From the NCBI GenBank assembly GCA_028822155.1, contig JAPKEJ010000012.1, forward strand, positions 1-47,584: DNA of 47,584 nucleotides, read 5' to 3'. Shown here piece after piece: positions 28,527 to 37,147 of the stretch (its first letter is position 1; every line of letters begins with the position of its first letter). The position numbers and the translations under genes were made by a program. Source of the stretch: Porticoccaceae bacterium. Its GTDB lineage: Bacteria > Pseudomonadota > Gammaproteobacteria > Pseudomonadales > Porticoccaceae. The notes beneath the pieces were generated by a model that worked only from the letters and a program-made list of their open reading frames with translations, was not told where the DNA came from and ran no database searches.

Positions 28527-28577
28527 CCCCAGGTTATGCTCCGAGCTAATCCAGTCGATCCGCAGATTAAATGCTCA
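28527..28577 (+). pseudogene. Decayed coding remnant R2, related to R1
   Basis: In one frame these 51 bases read PQVMLRANPVDPQIKCS. The 21650-21700 segment reads the same with PQVRLRGNPVDP, a stop, then IKYS. Forty-two of 51 bases are identical, and four of the nine differences are silent third-position changes, as expected for once-coding DNA. The frame is closed by a TAA just upstream (28524) and similarity fades downstream. The rest of the 283 bases between MOSC and the next flavoprotein gene shows no gene that I can support. Confidence 0.45.
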
Positions 28578-28711
28578 CTGGCAAGGGGCTACCGATATAG
28601 CATAGGGACTAGAACCTATCTATGAGTATAGGGTAGGATGTTCATCGCAGTATCATTTGGAATAAAGGCCCTAGTCCTTTCATGTAGATAACCGTTATTT
28701 GTGGAAAACTT

Positions 28712-29989
28712 ATGATCTTACCCCAGTCACATACCAGTTCTTACTACGCTGCCAGCGCTAATCAGCATGTCGATTATGCGCCGCTCAAAGGTGCCGTAAG
28801 GGCTGATGTCTGTGTTATTGGTGCTGGATTTACTGGGATATCGACGGCTCTCCATCTTGCTGAGCGTGGTTTTAATGTTCATGTTGTTGAGGCCAATAAA
28901 GTTGGTTGGGGTGCCTCTGGACGCAATGGTGGGCAGATGATTGGCGGAATTTCTGGTGACAGTAAAATGGCATCTGCTCTTGGTGTAGAGGGCGAGCGAA
29001 TACTGTGGGATATGGGCTGGGCAGGGCATGAGATTATTCGTGAACGGGTTTCAACCTACGCTATAGACTGTGATTTAAAGTCTGGTTATGTTGATGTGGC
29101 CATAAAGCCTCGACATGTCAGAGATTTAGAAACCTATCATCGGTTGCTACAAAAATATGATTTTCCACATGACTATCAGATGCTGTCTAAGCATGAGACG
29201 CAAGACCTTCTAGGTACAGACGCCTACATTGGTGCTTTGAGAAATGATGGCAATGGGCATGTGCATCCGCTCAATTTATGTCTTGGCGAGGCCGCCGCCG
29301 CCGTGTCCTTGGGAGCAACCATCTACGAGCAGTCACCAGTGCTTGAAATTAAGCGTGGTGAAAAGGCCACGGTGATCACAGAGGAGGGCTCAGTCACCGC
29401 CGATTTTGTCGTCCTTGCTGGCAACGCGTATCACTTTCTCGAACCAAAATTGCGTGGCATTTTGTTTCCCGTTAATAGTTTTATTATCGGTTCTGAACCG
29501 CTCTCTGATGCACTGGTCGATCAGATAAACCCTCAAGATCTGGCCGTTTGTGACCCCAACTACATCTTGGAGTACTTTCGTCTGAGTGCAGATAAGCGGT
29601 TACTATTTGGCGGGCGTTTTACCTACTTCGGCAGCGATCCAGAGGTTATTAAACAAAACTTAATACCAAGAATGCTTAAAATATATCCTCAGTTGGCCAA
29701 TACTAAATTTGATTATGGTTGGGGTGGGACCATAGGTGTCTCGGCTAATCGGGTGCCTCAGATGGGTAGGCTAGCCCCCAATATTATCTACTCGCAGGGT
29801 TACTCTGGGCATGGTGTAAATGTTACCCATTTAGCCGGCCAAATTATGGCAGATACCGTTTGTGGTACCCTTGAGCGTTTCGATGTATTTGCTAAGATCA
29901 AACCCTTGTGGATTCCAGGTCAACACCTGTTTCGCAACCAAATGGTTGCCCTTGGTATGATGTACTATAATTTAGTTGATCGGCTCTAG
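28712..29989 (+). CDS. DadA/PuuB-type FAD-dependent amine or amino-acid oxidoreductase
   Basis: A 425-residue D-amino-acid-oxidase-fold flavoprotein, closest in look to gamma-glutamylputrescine oxidase (PuuB) and its relatives, which oxidise a C-N bond of secondary or primary amines. FAD motif: VCVIGAGFTGISTALHLAERG (33-53, shown in part: VIGAGFTGIS), then GASGRNGGQMIGG, and the C-terminal block YSQGYSGHGVNVTHLAG. The N-terminus HTSSYYAASAN is typical of the PuuB group. The last 30 residues extend beyond the usual fold. Neighbours include an SpdH-like dehydrogenase and, further on, a polyamine-type ABC permease, so an amine substrate is a fair inference. Confidence 0.87.
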   Translation: MILPQSHTSSYYAASANQHVDYAPLKGAVRADVCVIGAGFTGISTALHLAERGFNVHVVEANKVGWGASGRNGGQMIGGISGDSKMASALGVEGERILWDMGWAGHEIIRERVSTYAIDCDLKSGYVDVAIKPRHVRDLETYHRLLQKYDFPHDYQMLSKHETQDLLGTDAYIGALRNDGNGHVHPLNLCLGEAAAAVSLGATIYEQSPVLEIKRGEKATVITEEGSVTADFVVLAGNAYHFLEPKLRGILFPVNSFIIGSEPLSDALVDQINPQDLAVCDPNYILEYFRLSADKRLLFGGRFTYFGSDPEVIKQNLIPRMLKIYPQLANTKFDYGWGGTIGVSANRVPQMGRLAPNIIYSQGYSGHGVNVTHLAGQIMADTVCGTLERFDVFAKIKPLWIPGQHLFRNQMVALGMMYYNLVDRL

Positions 29990-30024
29990 GTGAGCAATCA
30001 TGAGGCTAAAGTGGAGTCATAATC

Positions 30025-30705
30025 GTGGCTATAGATTTACAAGTACTTCTCAATAAACCGTACATTAATCAGTGGAAATTATTCTTTCTGGGCTCAGGCC
30101 TCATCAGCCTCAGCACTCTGCTTACCGCAGTCCAGTTAGACCTTTCTTCTGCTGAGTCCATTTCAAGCATGATTAAGTATACCGTGCGCTGTGCGGTACC
30201 CTTTCTTTTTCTTGTGTTTATGGCGTCCTCACTGCAGGTTGTTTGGCCTAGTCTTTTTAGTCGGTGGTTAGTTCGAAATCGAAAATTTCTGGGGCTTTGT
30301 TTTGCCTCAGCTATGGCTTGGCAGGCCTTATTTATTTTGTGGCTTGTCAATATTCACAGTCACTATTATGTCGAAGAGGTCTACAACCTGAGTGATACCA
30401 TTGAGGGTGTGGGTGGGTATCTTTTTTTGTTGGCCATGGTAGCCACGTCTTTTGAATTTGGTCGTAGTCGCTTGACCCTCAAGCAGTGGCGTAATCTGCA
30501 TAAGGCTGGTATCTATTATCTTTGGGCGTACGCCTGGAGCGTCTATTGGTATGAGCTTTATTACTACGGGACCCTTGAAATTTATGACTATGTATTTTAC
30601 TGGTTTGGTTTTGGTGCCTGGGGTTTGCGAATGTTGGCTTGGAGTAAAAAAGAACAAAAAAAATCGCTCAATAAGGATAAGACGAAATTGAAATCTTCCA
30701 CGTGA
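30025..30705 (+). CDS. Multi-spanning membrane protein, ferric-reductase-like (haem) type
   Basis: A 226-residue protein with five or six membrane helices. The layout and the segment LTLKQWRNLHKAGIYYLW recall the ferric-reductase transmembrane domain (YedZ/MsrQ type), where His residues hold haem b. Candidate ligands are the His pair in NIHSHYYVEE and the His in RNLHKAG. Translation starts at GTG (30025) behind GTGGAG. It lies between two flavoenzyme genes, and the Tat-exported one follows after 13 bases. A role as quinone-linked electron outlet for that enzyme is plausible but unproven. The C-terminal tail is Lys-rich and cytoplasmic. Confidence 0.68.
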   Translation: MAIDLQVLLNKPYINQWKLFFLGSGLISLSTLLTAVQLDLSSAESISSMIKYTVRCAVPFLFLVFMASSLQVVWPSLFSRWLVRNRKFLGLCFASAMAWQALFILWLVNIHSHYYVEEVYNLSDTIEGVGGYLFLLAMVATSFEFGRSRLTLKQWRNLHKAGIYYLWAYAWSVYWYELYYYGTLEIYDYVFYWFGFGAWGLRMLAWSKKEQKKSLNKDKTKLKSST

Positions 30706-30718
30706 TAGGCGTTAATGA

Positions 30719-32647
30719 ATGAAAAAGTCTGACGATTATTTGGGCATGGATCGGCCTATCACTCGGCGAGATATGCTTAATGGATTGGCGGGATTAACCG
30801 TGACCGGTTTAATGCCGCAGCTAAGTTGGGCTGAGCAGGCTCATGGACCAAAGCCTGAAGACCTAATCGATGCTACCTACTACCCCCCGCGACTGAGAGG
30901 CTTGCGTGGTAACCATGAGGGGTCCTTTGAGGTTAGTCATGGATTAGCCCGAAAAGGCAAAACCGACTGGGGCCCAGAGCAGCCAGGCGCAAACTTTGTC
31001 TATGATTTGGTCGTAGTTGGCGGTGGTATTAGTGGACTGTCAGCGGCCTATTTTTATCGTAAAAAATATCCTAATGCGCAAATCCTTATTCTTGAGAATC
31101 ATGATGATTTTGGCGGCCATGCTAAACGCAATGAATTTGAGGTTAATGATCGAACACTCATTGGCTATGGTGGCGCTCAGACTATGCAAGAGCCCTCAGG
31201 CTATAGTCGCATTGTTAAGAATTTGTTAGGTGATCTTGGCGTCGAACCTAAGGTGTTTGATACAGCCTATGATCAAGCATTTTTTAAGCGACATAAGTTG
31301 GGTGCAGGCATTCACTTTGATCGGGAGATATGGGGTAAAAAAAGTATGGTGCCCTATGATTTGGGTGCATTTGATGACTACATACCAGTTATGCCTTCAC
31401 TGCTATCTGCTAAACAAGCGGTGGATAAAATGCCGATCTCTGCTGAAGCTAAGAGGCAATTTGTCGGCTTACTGACGATGAAGGATGACCGACTCTCTAA
31501 AATACCCAAGGCTGATAAGTGGGACTATTTGTACAATATTAGTTATCGCGATTTCCTCGTTAAACATCTGGGTATTAGTCAGGCCGAGGTGCTAGCGGTC
31601 TTGCAGGATCTAACTATTGACTCAGGGGTTGGCATTGATTCTGTTAACGCTTTCAGTGCCATGTCCTATGGGGGCTTGCCGGGATGGAAGGCTACAGGAT
31701 TACCTGAACTAGAATCAGATGAGGCATATATACACCACTTTCCCGATGGTAATGCGTCTATAGCCCGCCAATTAGTGCGCAAGATGATTCCAGCAGTCGC
31801 GCCTGGTGATACTATAGAAAGCGTCATCAGCGCCCACTTTGATTACTCTCAGCTTGATAAGGCAGAGAGCAAGATACAGCTTCGCTTAAATAGCACAGTA
31901 ACCCAGGTACAAAACAGTAGCGGTCCGAAAGGCACTAAGCAGGTAACTGTGTCCTATGTGCAAAATGGTCAGGCTTTTAAGATCACAGCAAGAGGCTCAG
32001 TGCTCGCCTGTAATAGCAGTATGATCCCGCATCTATGCCCTGAGCTACCAGAGGTCCAGCGAGAGGCTTTGGGTTTTCAGGTAAAAATCCCTATCCTCTA
32101 TACCACCGTGGCACTGCGCAACTGGAAGGCGTGGAAGAAGCTAGGTATTGGAGCTGCCGTTTGCCCTGGTAGTTATCACATAAATGCCATGCTCGACTTT
32201 CCAGTAAGCCTAGGTGAGTACAGTTTTTCCGAAGATGAAGATCAGCCAATAATAGTTCACATGGAGCGATTTCCTCATCGTTATGGTGAGGGCTTAACTG
32301 CGCAGCAGCAGTATCGGTTGGGGCGTTATGAATTGCTGACCACCCCATTTGACGTTATAGAACGCAATGTACGCAGTCAGTTGCAGAGTATGCTTGGGGG
32401 TGGGGGCTTTAATGCCGCAGAGGATATCGTTGGCATTACGGTTAATCGCTGGGCTCACGGTTATTCCTATTGGTATAACCCATTGTTTGATACGGTTTAT
32501 GACGACGACGCCGACCCTCGCTATCCCCATATGATTGGTCGCAAACCCTTTGGTCGTATCAGTATTGCTAATGCAGATTCTGCCGCCAATGCAATGATGG
32601 AATCTGCGATCGAGCAGGCTCATAGGGCCGTAGCTGAGTTAGGTTAA
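30719..32647 (+). CDS. Tat-exported FAD dehydrogenase, spermidine dehydrogenase (SpdH)-like
   Basis: A 642-residue flavoprotein resembling Pseudomonas SpdH, a spermidine dehydrogenase. The N-terminus carries a twin-arginine motif ITRRDMLNG (Arg16-Arg17) followed by a short hydrophobic stretch, so the folded enzyme is exported to the periplasm. A pre-FAD segment RGNHEGSFEVSHGLA (63-77) is characteristic of the group, as are VVVGGGISGLSAAYF (98-112) and ENHDDFGGHAKRNEF. I recall these features from SpdH annotations; polyamine specificity cannot be proved from them. It sits downstream of a haem-type membrane protein that may accept its electrons and upstream of a small membrane protein. Confidence 0.82.
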   Translation: MKKSDDYLGMDRPITRRDMLNGLAGLTVTGLMPQLSWAEQAHGPKPEDLIDATYYPPRLRGLRGNHEGSFEVSHGLARKGKTDWGPEQPGANFVYDLVVVGGGISGLSAAYFYRKKYPNAQILILENHDDFGGHAKRNEFEVNDRTLIGYGGAQTMQEPSGYSRIVKNLLGDLGVEPKVFDTAYDQAFFKRHKLGAGIHFDREIWGKKSMVPYDLGAFDDYIPVMPSLLSAKQAVDKMPISAEAKRQFVGLLTMKDDRLSKIPKADKWDYLYNISYRDFLVKHLGISQAEVLAVLQDLTIDSGVGIDSVNAFSAMSYGGLPGWKATGLPELESDEAYIHHFPDGNASIARQLVRKMIPAVAPGDTIESVISAHFDYSQLDKAESKIQLRLNSTVTQVQNSSGPKGTKQVTVSYVQNGQAFKITARGSVLACNSSMIPHLCPELPEVQREALGFQVKIPILYTTVALRNWKAWKKLGIGAAVCPGSYHINAMLDFPVSLGEYSFSEDEDQPIIVHMERFPHRYGEGLTAQQQYRLGRYELLTTPFDVIERNVRSQLQSMLGGGGFNAAEDIVGITVNRWAHGYSYWYNPLFDTVYDDDADPRYPHMIGRKPFGRISIANADSAANAMMESAIEQAHRAVAELG

Positions 32648-32678
32648 CCAACGTAAGCTATAAAAAAGGAATTCTGGT

Positions 32679-32936
32679 ATGCAAAAAAGACCCAACGTAT
32701 TAACGTACACTTTTTGGATCAGATGTACTGGTAAAATTCTTATTCTACTCGGGCTGATTGCAAGTGTTGGTTCATTATGGGGTGAGACTGCGTGGGATCT
32801 ATATGCACCTATTTATCAGTATCATGAAATTATGAGGCTTGTCGAAGCGCTAGTTCCATATTATCCCTTTGTGCCGTTTTTACCGATGTTTCTCATCTCT
32901 GCGGGGGCCTATATAGTCGTGAAAGTAAGAGCTTAG
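32679..32936 (+). CDS. Small two-helix membrane protein
   Basis: An 85-residue protein with two membrane helices (about 18-34 and 62-82) joined by a loop rich in Tyr, Trp and acidic residues (WDLYAPIYQYHE). A clear AAGGA site precedes the ATG. It follows the SpdH-like gene by 31 bases and could be a membrane anchor or accessory subunit for it. I recognise no family. Confidence 0.65.
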   Translation: MQKRPNVLTYTFWIRCTGKILILLGLIASVGSLWGETAWDLYAPIYQYHEIMRLVEALVPYYPFVPFLPMFLISAGAYIVVKVRA

Positions 32937-33051
32937 ATCTTTCAAATATTGAACACGTAAGGACCTAAACATTACAGTACTGAATAATCTTACTTAAATT
33001 ATTTATAATAATAGAAATATATGTGATACCCAGACTGATTACAGCCACCGT

Positions 33052-33153
33052 CAGGAACTTGAGCGGCGAGCAACTTGGGCAAGCTGCACTGTTTGAGTCA
33101 AGCCACTCTGGGTGCATTCAAGGAGTTATGTTACTCCATCTAACAACTTTTAA
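33052..33153 (+). pseudogene. C-terminal remnant of a GcvT-like gene
   Basis: Translated in one frame this reads QELERRATWASCTV, a TGA (33094-33096), then VKPLWVHSRSYVTPSNNF and a stop. It aligns with the C-terminus of the cassette A GcvT protein (KELAWRVQWARCTV, then FWSHSRRSATPP) at about 14 of 30 positions, including WA-x-CTV and W-x-HSR. No other part of a gcvT gene is present upstream, so this is the tail left after deletion of a third copy. The remaining bases 32937-33051 are AT-rich and hold nothing I recognise. Confidence 0.6.
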
Positions 33154-33177
33154 AGCGGCATGTAGTAGGAGGCAAAA

Positions 33178-33588
33178 ATGATAACGGGACGATGTGAGTG
33201 TGCTCGAGTTGGTTTTCAGATTGATGGAGAGATCAATGACTATAGTCATTGCCATTGCAGTCAGTGCCGACGTCTGCATGGAGCTGCCTTTGCAACCTTC
33301 GCTGGGGTTGAGCGCAGTGTTTTTTCCTATACCACCGGTGAGTCAGATATTACTTATTACGCATCATCCAAGAGCCACACTCGGCTATTCTGCAAGCATT
33401 GCGGTTCAAATATATTGGTTGCGTTAACGTCAGAACCCGATGCTCTGTATGTGGCAATGGGTGTGATCGATAACAATCCTAAATTAACTCCAGGCTACCA
33501 TATTTTTATGGGCTCAAAGGCCCCATGGTATGACTTCGATAATGGTGGGGAGCAGTACGATACTTTCCCCGCTGAGTCATTAATATAA
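33178..33588 (+). CDS. GFA/CENP-V family zinc protein
   Basis: A 136-residue protein of the glutathione-dependent formaldehyde-activating (GFA) family. Zinc-binding cysteines follow the family pattern: Cys6 and Cys8 (GRCECAR), Cys25, Cys27 and Cys30 (HCHCSQCRRLHG), and Cys72 and Cys75 (FCKHCGSN). GFA was named for spontaneous glutathione-formaldehyde adduct formation, and many members have other or unknown roles. Beside flavin amine oxidases and GcvT-like demethylases, trapping of released formaldehyde is an attractive reading. A strong AGGAGG site precedes the start. Confidence 0.88.
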   Translation: MITGRCECARVGFQIDGEINDYSHCHCSQCRRLHGAAFATFAGVERSVFSYTTGESDITYYASSKSHTRLFCKHCGSNILVALTSEPDALYVAMGVIDNNPKLTPGYHIFMGSKAPWYDFDNGGEQYDTFPAESLI

Positions 33589-33612
33589 ATCCAGATTTAG
33601 AGGAGGTAAAAG

Positions 33613-34143
33613 ATGACACACAAATCTCATGAAGGCGTTTCGCGCTACGCCAGGGCGATTAGAATTTTTGGTTTTGTTAGTTGGAGCTCTCTAATGCTCA
33701 TTATTGGTATCGTGAGTGATACTTACGTAGGCACCACTAAAGCTTATGCTGATGGGCATGTAATGAATTCACCGGCTATTGTGCGCTTGGATAAGACGCG
33801 ATTAGGGGGGCAAAATTTAAGTGATTTTGCGCCTTATGAGCCAGGCAGGGGTAATCTTATTGCACGAGGACATGATTACTACTACAGCGACGACGAAAAT
33901 CTCGGTATCGGTGTCTGGGAAAGTAAGCCAGGCGAGATGACCTATAAAGATCTTGGTTATGATGAGTTGATGATCGTACTTGATGGCAGTTTAGTCATGA
34001 CCAGCAGCGATGGTGAGCCTGAAGTATTTGGGTCCGGTGAAGGTTTAGTCTTGCCTCAGGGATGGAGTGGCACACTGGCTGTTCCTGAGGGCGGCGTCCG
34101 GAAAATATGGGTGTCATATATGGGCGGTAAAAAGGGTAAATAA
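33613..34143 (+). CDS. Membrane-anchored or exported cupin-domain protein (EutQ-like)
   Basis: A 176-residue protein with one N-terminal hydrophobic segment (about 17-37), either an uncleaved anchor or a signal peptide ending near TKAYADG. The C-terminal half (about 75-170) is a cupin: GIGVWESKPGEMTYKDLGYDELMIVLDGS recalls EutQ-type cupins (shown in part: WESKPGEMTYKDLGYDE), followed by LVLPQGWSG and WVSYMG. The metal-binding histidines of classical cupins are mostly missing; Glu and Asp may serve, or it may be non-catalytic. It lies 24 bases after the GFA gene behind AGGAGG and is probably co-transcribed. Confidence 0.78.
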   Translation: MTHKSHEGVSRYARAIRIFGFVSWSSLMLIIGIVSDTYVGTTKAYADGHVMNSPAIVRLDKTRLGGQNLSDFAPYEPGRGNLIARGHDYYYSDDENLGIGVWESKPGEMTYKDLGYDELMIVLDGSLVMTSSDGEPEVFGSGEGLVLPQGWSGTLAVPEGGVRKIWVSYMGGKKGK

Positions 34144-34202
34144 ACTCACTATTTCAATAAAAATACTATCTTTGAGTACTCAGAGAAATAAAAGGAAAAA
34201 CT

Positions 34203-36176
34203 ATGTTAGATCGAGTTAACCTGCGCCTAATGTCTGCGCTGTTTATGACCACTGTGCTGGCTGCTTGCAGTGATCAGTCATCCGGCCCTCAGTCATCGTT
34301 AATGACCGCTGATTCCGGGAAAACCGAGAGTCCTGCGCAAATGATTAGTTGTGATAATTCAGATCAAAACCGTCAAGCATTATTTGGTGATCTGCATATT
34401 CACACCAGTTATTCCTTTGATGCTGCCGCTAATAGCACCGGAGCAACTCCCGAAGATGCCCATCGCTATGCTCGTGGTGAGGAAATACCTATTTTCCCCA
34501 TTAACGATAAAGGCGTTGCGGTTGGGCGAACAAAACTAGACCGCCCGCTAGACTTTTTAGCAGTGACCGATCATGGAGAATTTTTAGGTGAACGAGCTCT
34601 TTGTCGTACGGCAGGTTCTCCCGTTTATGATACAAAATTTTGTTCGGGCTACAGGTCTAATGAGCGCCAAGGCATGATTCTGTTGGGTACTGTTATTACT
34701 ACAGAGACACCGACCAGAATTCCAGAGGTCTGCGGTGAAGATGGCGGCCTTTGTCGCGATTATGCGCAGTCTCCATGGCAAGATATTCAGGCTACTTCTA
34801 ATAAGGCTAACACTCCCTGCGAATTTACTAGCTTTGTGGCCTATGAATACACGGGAACCCCGGGTACCTCGAACTATCACCGCAATGTGATTTTCAGGAC
34901 TGATTCGGTTCCAGAACTACCTGTAAGTTATATAGATGCGCCCATCGATAGTAAATTATGGGCCGCCTTAGATGCTGTGTGTGACGCAGAGAACGGTTGT
35001 GATTACTTAACCATTCCACATAACTCCAATTTAGCTAACGGACGTATGGCGCCTTATATGCAACTGGAGGACACCACTGCTGCAAAACGTGCCTATGCAA
35101 AAAGTCGTTTGAAGCGCGAACCGATTATGGAGATTTTTCAGCATAAAGGCGGCTCTGAATGCATTAATGGTTTGAGTTCCGTCTTTGGCGCTCCAGATGA
35201 GCTTTGCGACATTGAAGCAGTCAGGCGTATGGGTGAAGATAAAACTTATCTCACTAGTGATTTCAGCTCCACTGAGCTTGTCATTGTGGAGGCATCTAAA
35301 GTGACGGTGGAATGCCCAGAGGGCACCATTGGCACCTACGGAATGCTCGGCGCTGGTTGTGTTCATCCGACAGACTTCCAAAGGTCGGCCTTGTTAGTGG
35401 GTCTTAAAGAAGAGCAAGCTATAGGGCTCAATCCGATTAAATTAGGTATTATTGCGTCTACAGATACCCATTCGGCGACCTCAGGTGGTGTCAAAGAATC
35501 AGCCTGGGTAGGCGCGGTTTCAGGCGAAGCTAACCCAGCACAGCGTCTCCAGCCAGGGTTATTAACTAGTGGCATTGACGGCAATCCTGGCGGTTTAGCG
35601 GGCATTTGGGCTGCTGAAAATACCCGCGATGCGATCTTTGACGCAATGTTACGAAAAGAAGTTTTTGGCACTTCAGGCCCACGAATTAGACCGCGGTTAT
35701 TTGCGGGGTGGGGGTTCGATAGTAATATGTGTGAGAGCAGCGATATGATCACTCAGGCTTATGCTGGTGGCGTGCCCATGGGAGCTGATTTAATTGCTTC
35801 GGACAAACGCAGCAAGCCGATATTTTTAGCCTATGCAGCTAAAGATCCTGACGGCCAAAAACTCCAAGAACTGCATCTCGTTAAGGGTTGGATAGACGCT
35901 TTGGGTAAAATGAATACTCAGGTAATATCCATAGCAAATGAAGAAGCCGGTGCGGATAGCCTGTGTAAGGTCTATACCGATGATAGCTTTGATTCTGCTC
36001 AATCAGCTTATTACTATCTGCGAGCAGTAGAGCCAGCAACGCCTCGCTGGCATACCTATGACTGCGCAGCTTTGGATGAAGATAAGCGTCCAGCGGTATG
36101 TACTGACCAAAGTTATCCTCAGACGATTAGGGAAATGGCCTGGACATCGCCGATCTGGTATCAAGGGCTAGAGTAA
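34203..36176 (+). CDS. DUF3604 lipoprotein, PHP-like metal-dependent hydrolase fold
   Basis: A 657-residue DUF3604 protein with a lipoprotein signal peptide ending in LAAC (Cys22), so it is anchored in the envelope. Metal-binding motifs of the PHP-like core are visible: FGDLHIHTSYSFDA (His65, His67), LAVTDHGEFLG, TIPHNSN and IASTDTHSA. Eight or more cysteines suggest disulfides outside the cytoplasm. The family is widespread in marine bacteria; its reaction is not settled, with hydrolysis of phospho-, sulfo- or other esters being possible. It sits between the cupin gene and a membrane-protein gene in the same run of + strand genes. Confidence 0.9.
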   Translation: MLDRVNLRLMSALFMTTVLAACSDQSSGPQSSLMTADSGKTESPAQMISCDNSDQNRQALFGDLHIHTSYSFDAAANSTGATPEDAHRYARGEEIPIFPINDKGVAVGRTKLDRPLDFLAVTDHGEFLGERALCRTAGSPVYDTKFCSGYRSNERQGMILLGTVITTETPTRIPEVCGEDGGLCRDYAQSPWQDIQATSNKANTPCEFTSFVAYEYTGTPGTSNYHRNVIFRTDSVPELPVSYIDAPIDSKLWAALDAVCDAENGCDYLTIPHNSNLANGRMAPYMQLEDTTAAKRAYAKSRLKREPIMEIFQHKGGSECINGLSSVFGAPDELCDIEAVRRMGEDKTYLTSDFSSTELVIVEASKVTVECPEGTIGTYGMLGAGCVHPTDFQRSALLVGLKEEQAIGLNPIKLGIIASTDTHSATSGGVKESAWVGAVSGEANPAQRLQPGLLTSGIDGNPGGLAGIWAAENTRDAIFDAMLRKEVFGTSGPRIRPRLFAGWGFDSNMCESSDMITQAYAGGVPMGADLIASDKRSKPIFLAYAAKDPDGQKLQELHLVKGWIDALGKMNTQVISIANEEAGADSLCKVYTDDSFDSAQSAYYYLRAVEPATPRWHTYDCAALDEDKRPAVCTDQSYPQTIREMAWTSPIWYQGLE

Positions 36177-36205
36177 GTAAACCTTTATTGTTTAAGGAGA
36201 TATAA

Positions 36206-37057
36206 GTGACGAATTCACCCGTGATGAAAATTGGGCCGTATCCTCTGAATACCCTGCAGCTATTAAAGCTGGTGGTCTACTCCTTATTGATCTTTAATTT
36301 TTTCCTATACATCCGTGAAGACTTGTTGATTTCTAGTCATACGCTGCGCAGCGGCAGTACATTTCTAGAGATAACGCGGTCCTTTGCAACGACGATTGAT
36401 GAAAGTGCTTGGATTACTCTATTGCTGCTATTTGAGCTTGAAACCTACCTGCTCTCCGATGAGCCGTTATCGCGCAGCAAGGTTCTGCTAATGCAGGCTA
36501 TTCGGTTGATATGCTATGTGTCCTTAGCACACACGCTTTATGCTTGGTTTGGTAACTTGATGGAGCTTTATGCATCGGTCCCCATTGAGGGGATTACTAG
36601 TCTCTGCCAGATGATCGATGAAGATGTGTCTTACGCTTTTAATTTGGTTTACACCGAAATTGATCAAAGTAATTGTGCAAGTCTATCTACTGCTACTCAG
36701 TTTTTTTATGTCGATCCACCAACCTTTCTTATTGTTGAGGATCACGCTGGATTAGTGATTGAAAAACAGTTAGCTTGGATTGATTTGTTTGAGGCGATTA
36801 CATGGTTAGTGATTCTTTTCACTATTGAGGTAGCTGTATGGTTGCAAGACCGCAATATTGGCGAAGGTCTTATTTTTAAAGTGTTGAGGACTGCTAAACT
36901 ATGCCTGTATTCTTTGCTCTGGGCTGCCATTGCGTACTGGATTTACCGAGGCCATTATATGTTTGCCTGGGATGAGTTTGTTTGGATTGCTGGCTTTACC
37001 GCTATTGAAATGAATATGGTCGAATGGCGTAAGGAAATCAACGAAGCTGAGGTATAG
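36206..37057 (+). CDS. Multi-spanning membrane protein, unknown function
   Basis: A 283-residue inner-membrane protein with six probable helices and a periplasmic or cytoplasmic loop of about 60 residues in the middle (VPIEGITSLCQMIDEDVS onward), which includes two cysteines. Translation begins at GTG behind AAGGAGA. The C-terminal segment YWIYRGHYMFAWDEFVW and the tail EMNMVEWRKEI recur in a decayed copy at 41701-41832, so this gene belongs to the unit that was duplicated. I do not recognise the family. It lies 90 bases upstream of cassette B's flavoproteins. Confidence 0.75.
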   Translation: MTNSPVMKIGPYPLNTLQLLKLVVYSLLIFNFFLYIREDLLISSHTLRSGSTFLEITRSFATTIDESAWITLLLLFELETYLLSDEPLSRSKVLLMQAIRLICYVSLAHTLYAWFGNLMELYASVPIEGITSLCQMIDEDVSYAFNLVYTEIDQSNCASLSTATQFFYVDPPTFLIVEDHAGLVIEKQLAWIDLFEAITWLVILFTIEVAVWLQDRNIGEGLIFKVLRTAKLCLYSLLWAAIAYWIYRGHYMFAWDEFVWIAGFTAIEMNMVEWRKEINEAEV

Positions 37058-37147
37058 TATAACGACACTCAAAGCGTATAGGCGTGGTGGTGCTTAAGGT
37101 AAGCTGCCAATAATCTCTCAACATCAAATACCCTAGGAATCTAACAG

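Noticed and set aside
28463-28549. A short frame beginning MTFIGRPGACAAGD after the MOSC gene
   Set aside because: Only 28 codons, no ribosome site, no match to anything in the window; it overlaps remnant R2 in another frame. Possibly part of a decayed gene but not supportable as one.
34203-36176. Idea that the DUF3604 protein is a sulfatase or phosphatase
   Set aside because: It has PHP-like HxH and DTH motifs, not the sulfatase C/S-x-P-x-R signature; the exact reaction stays open.
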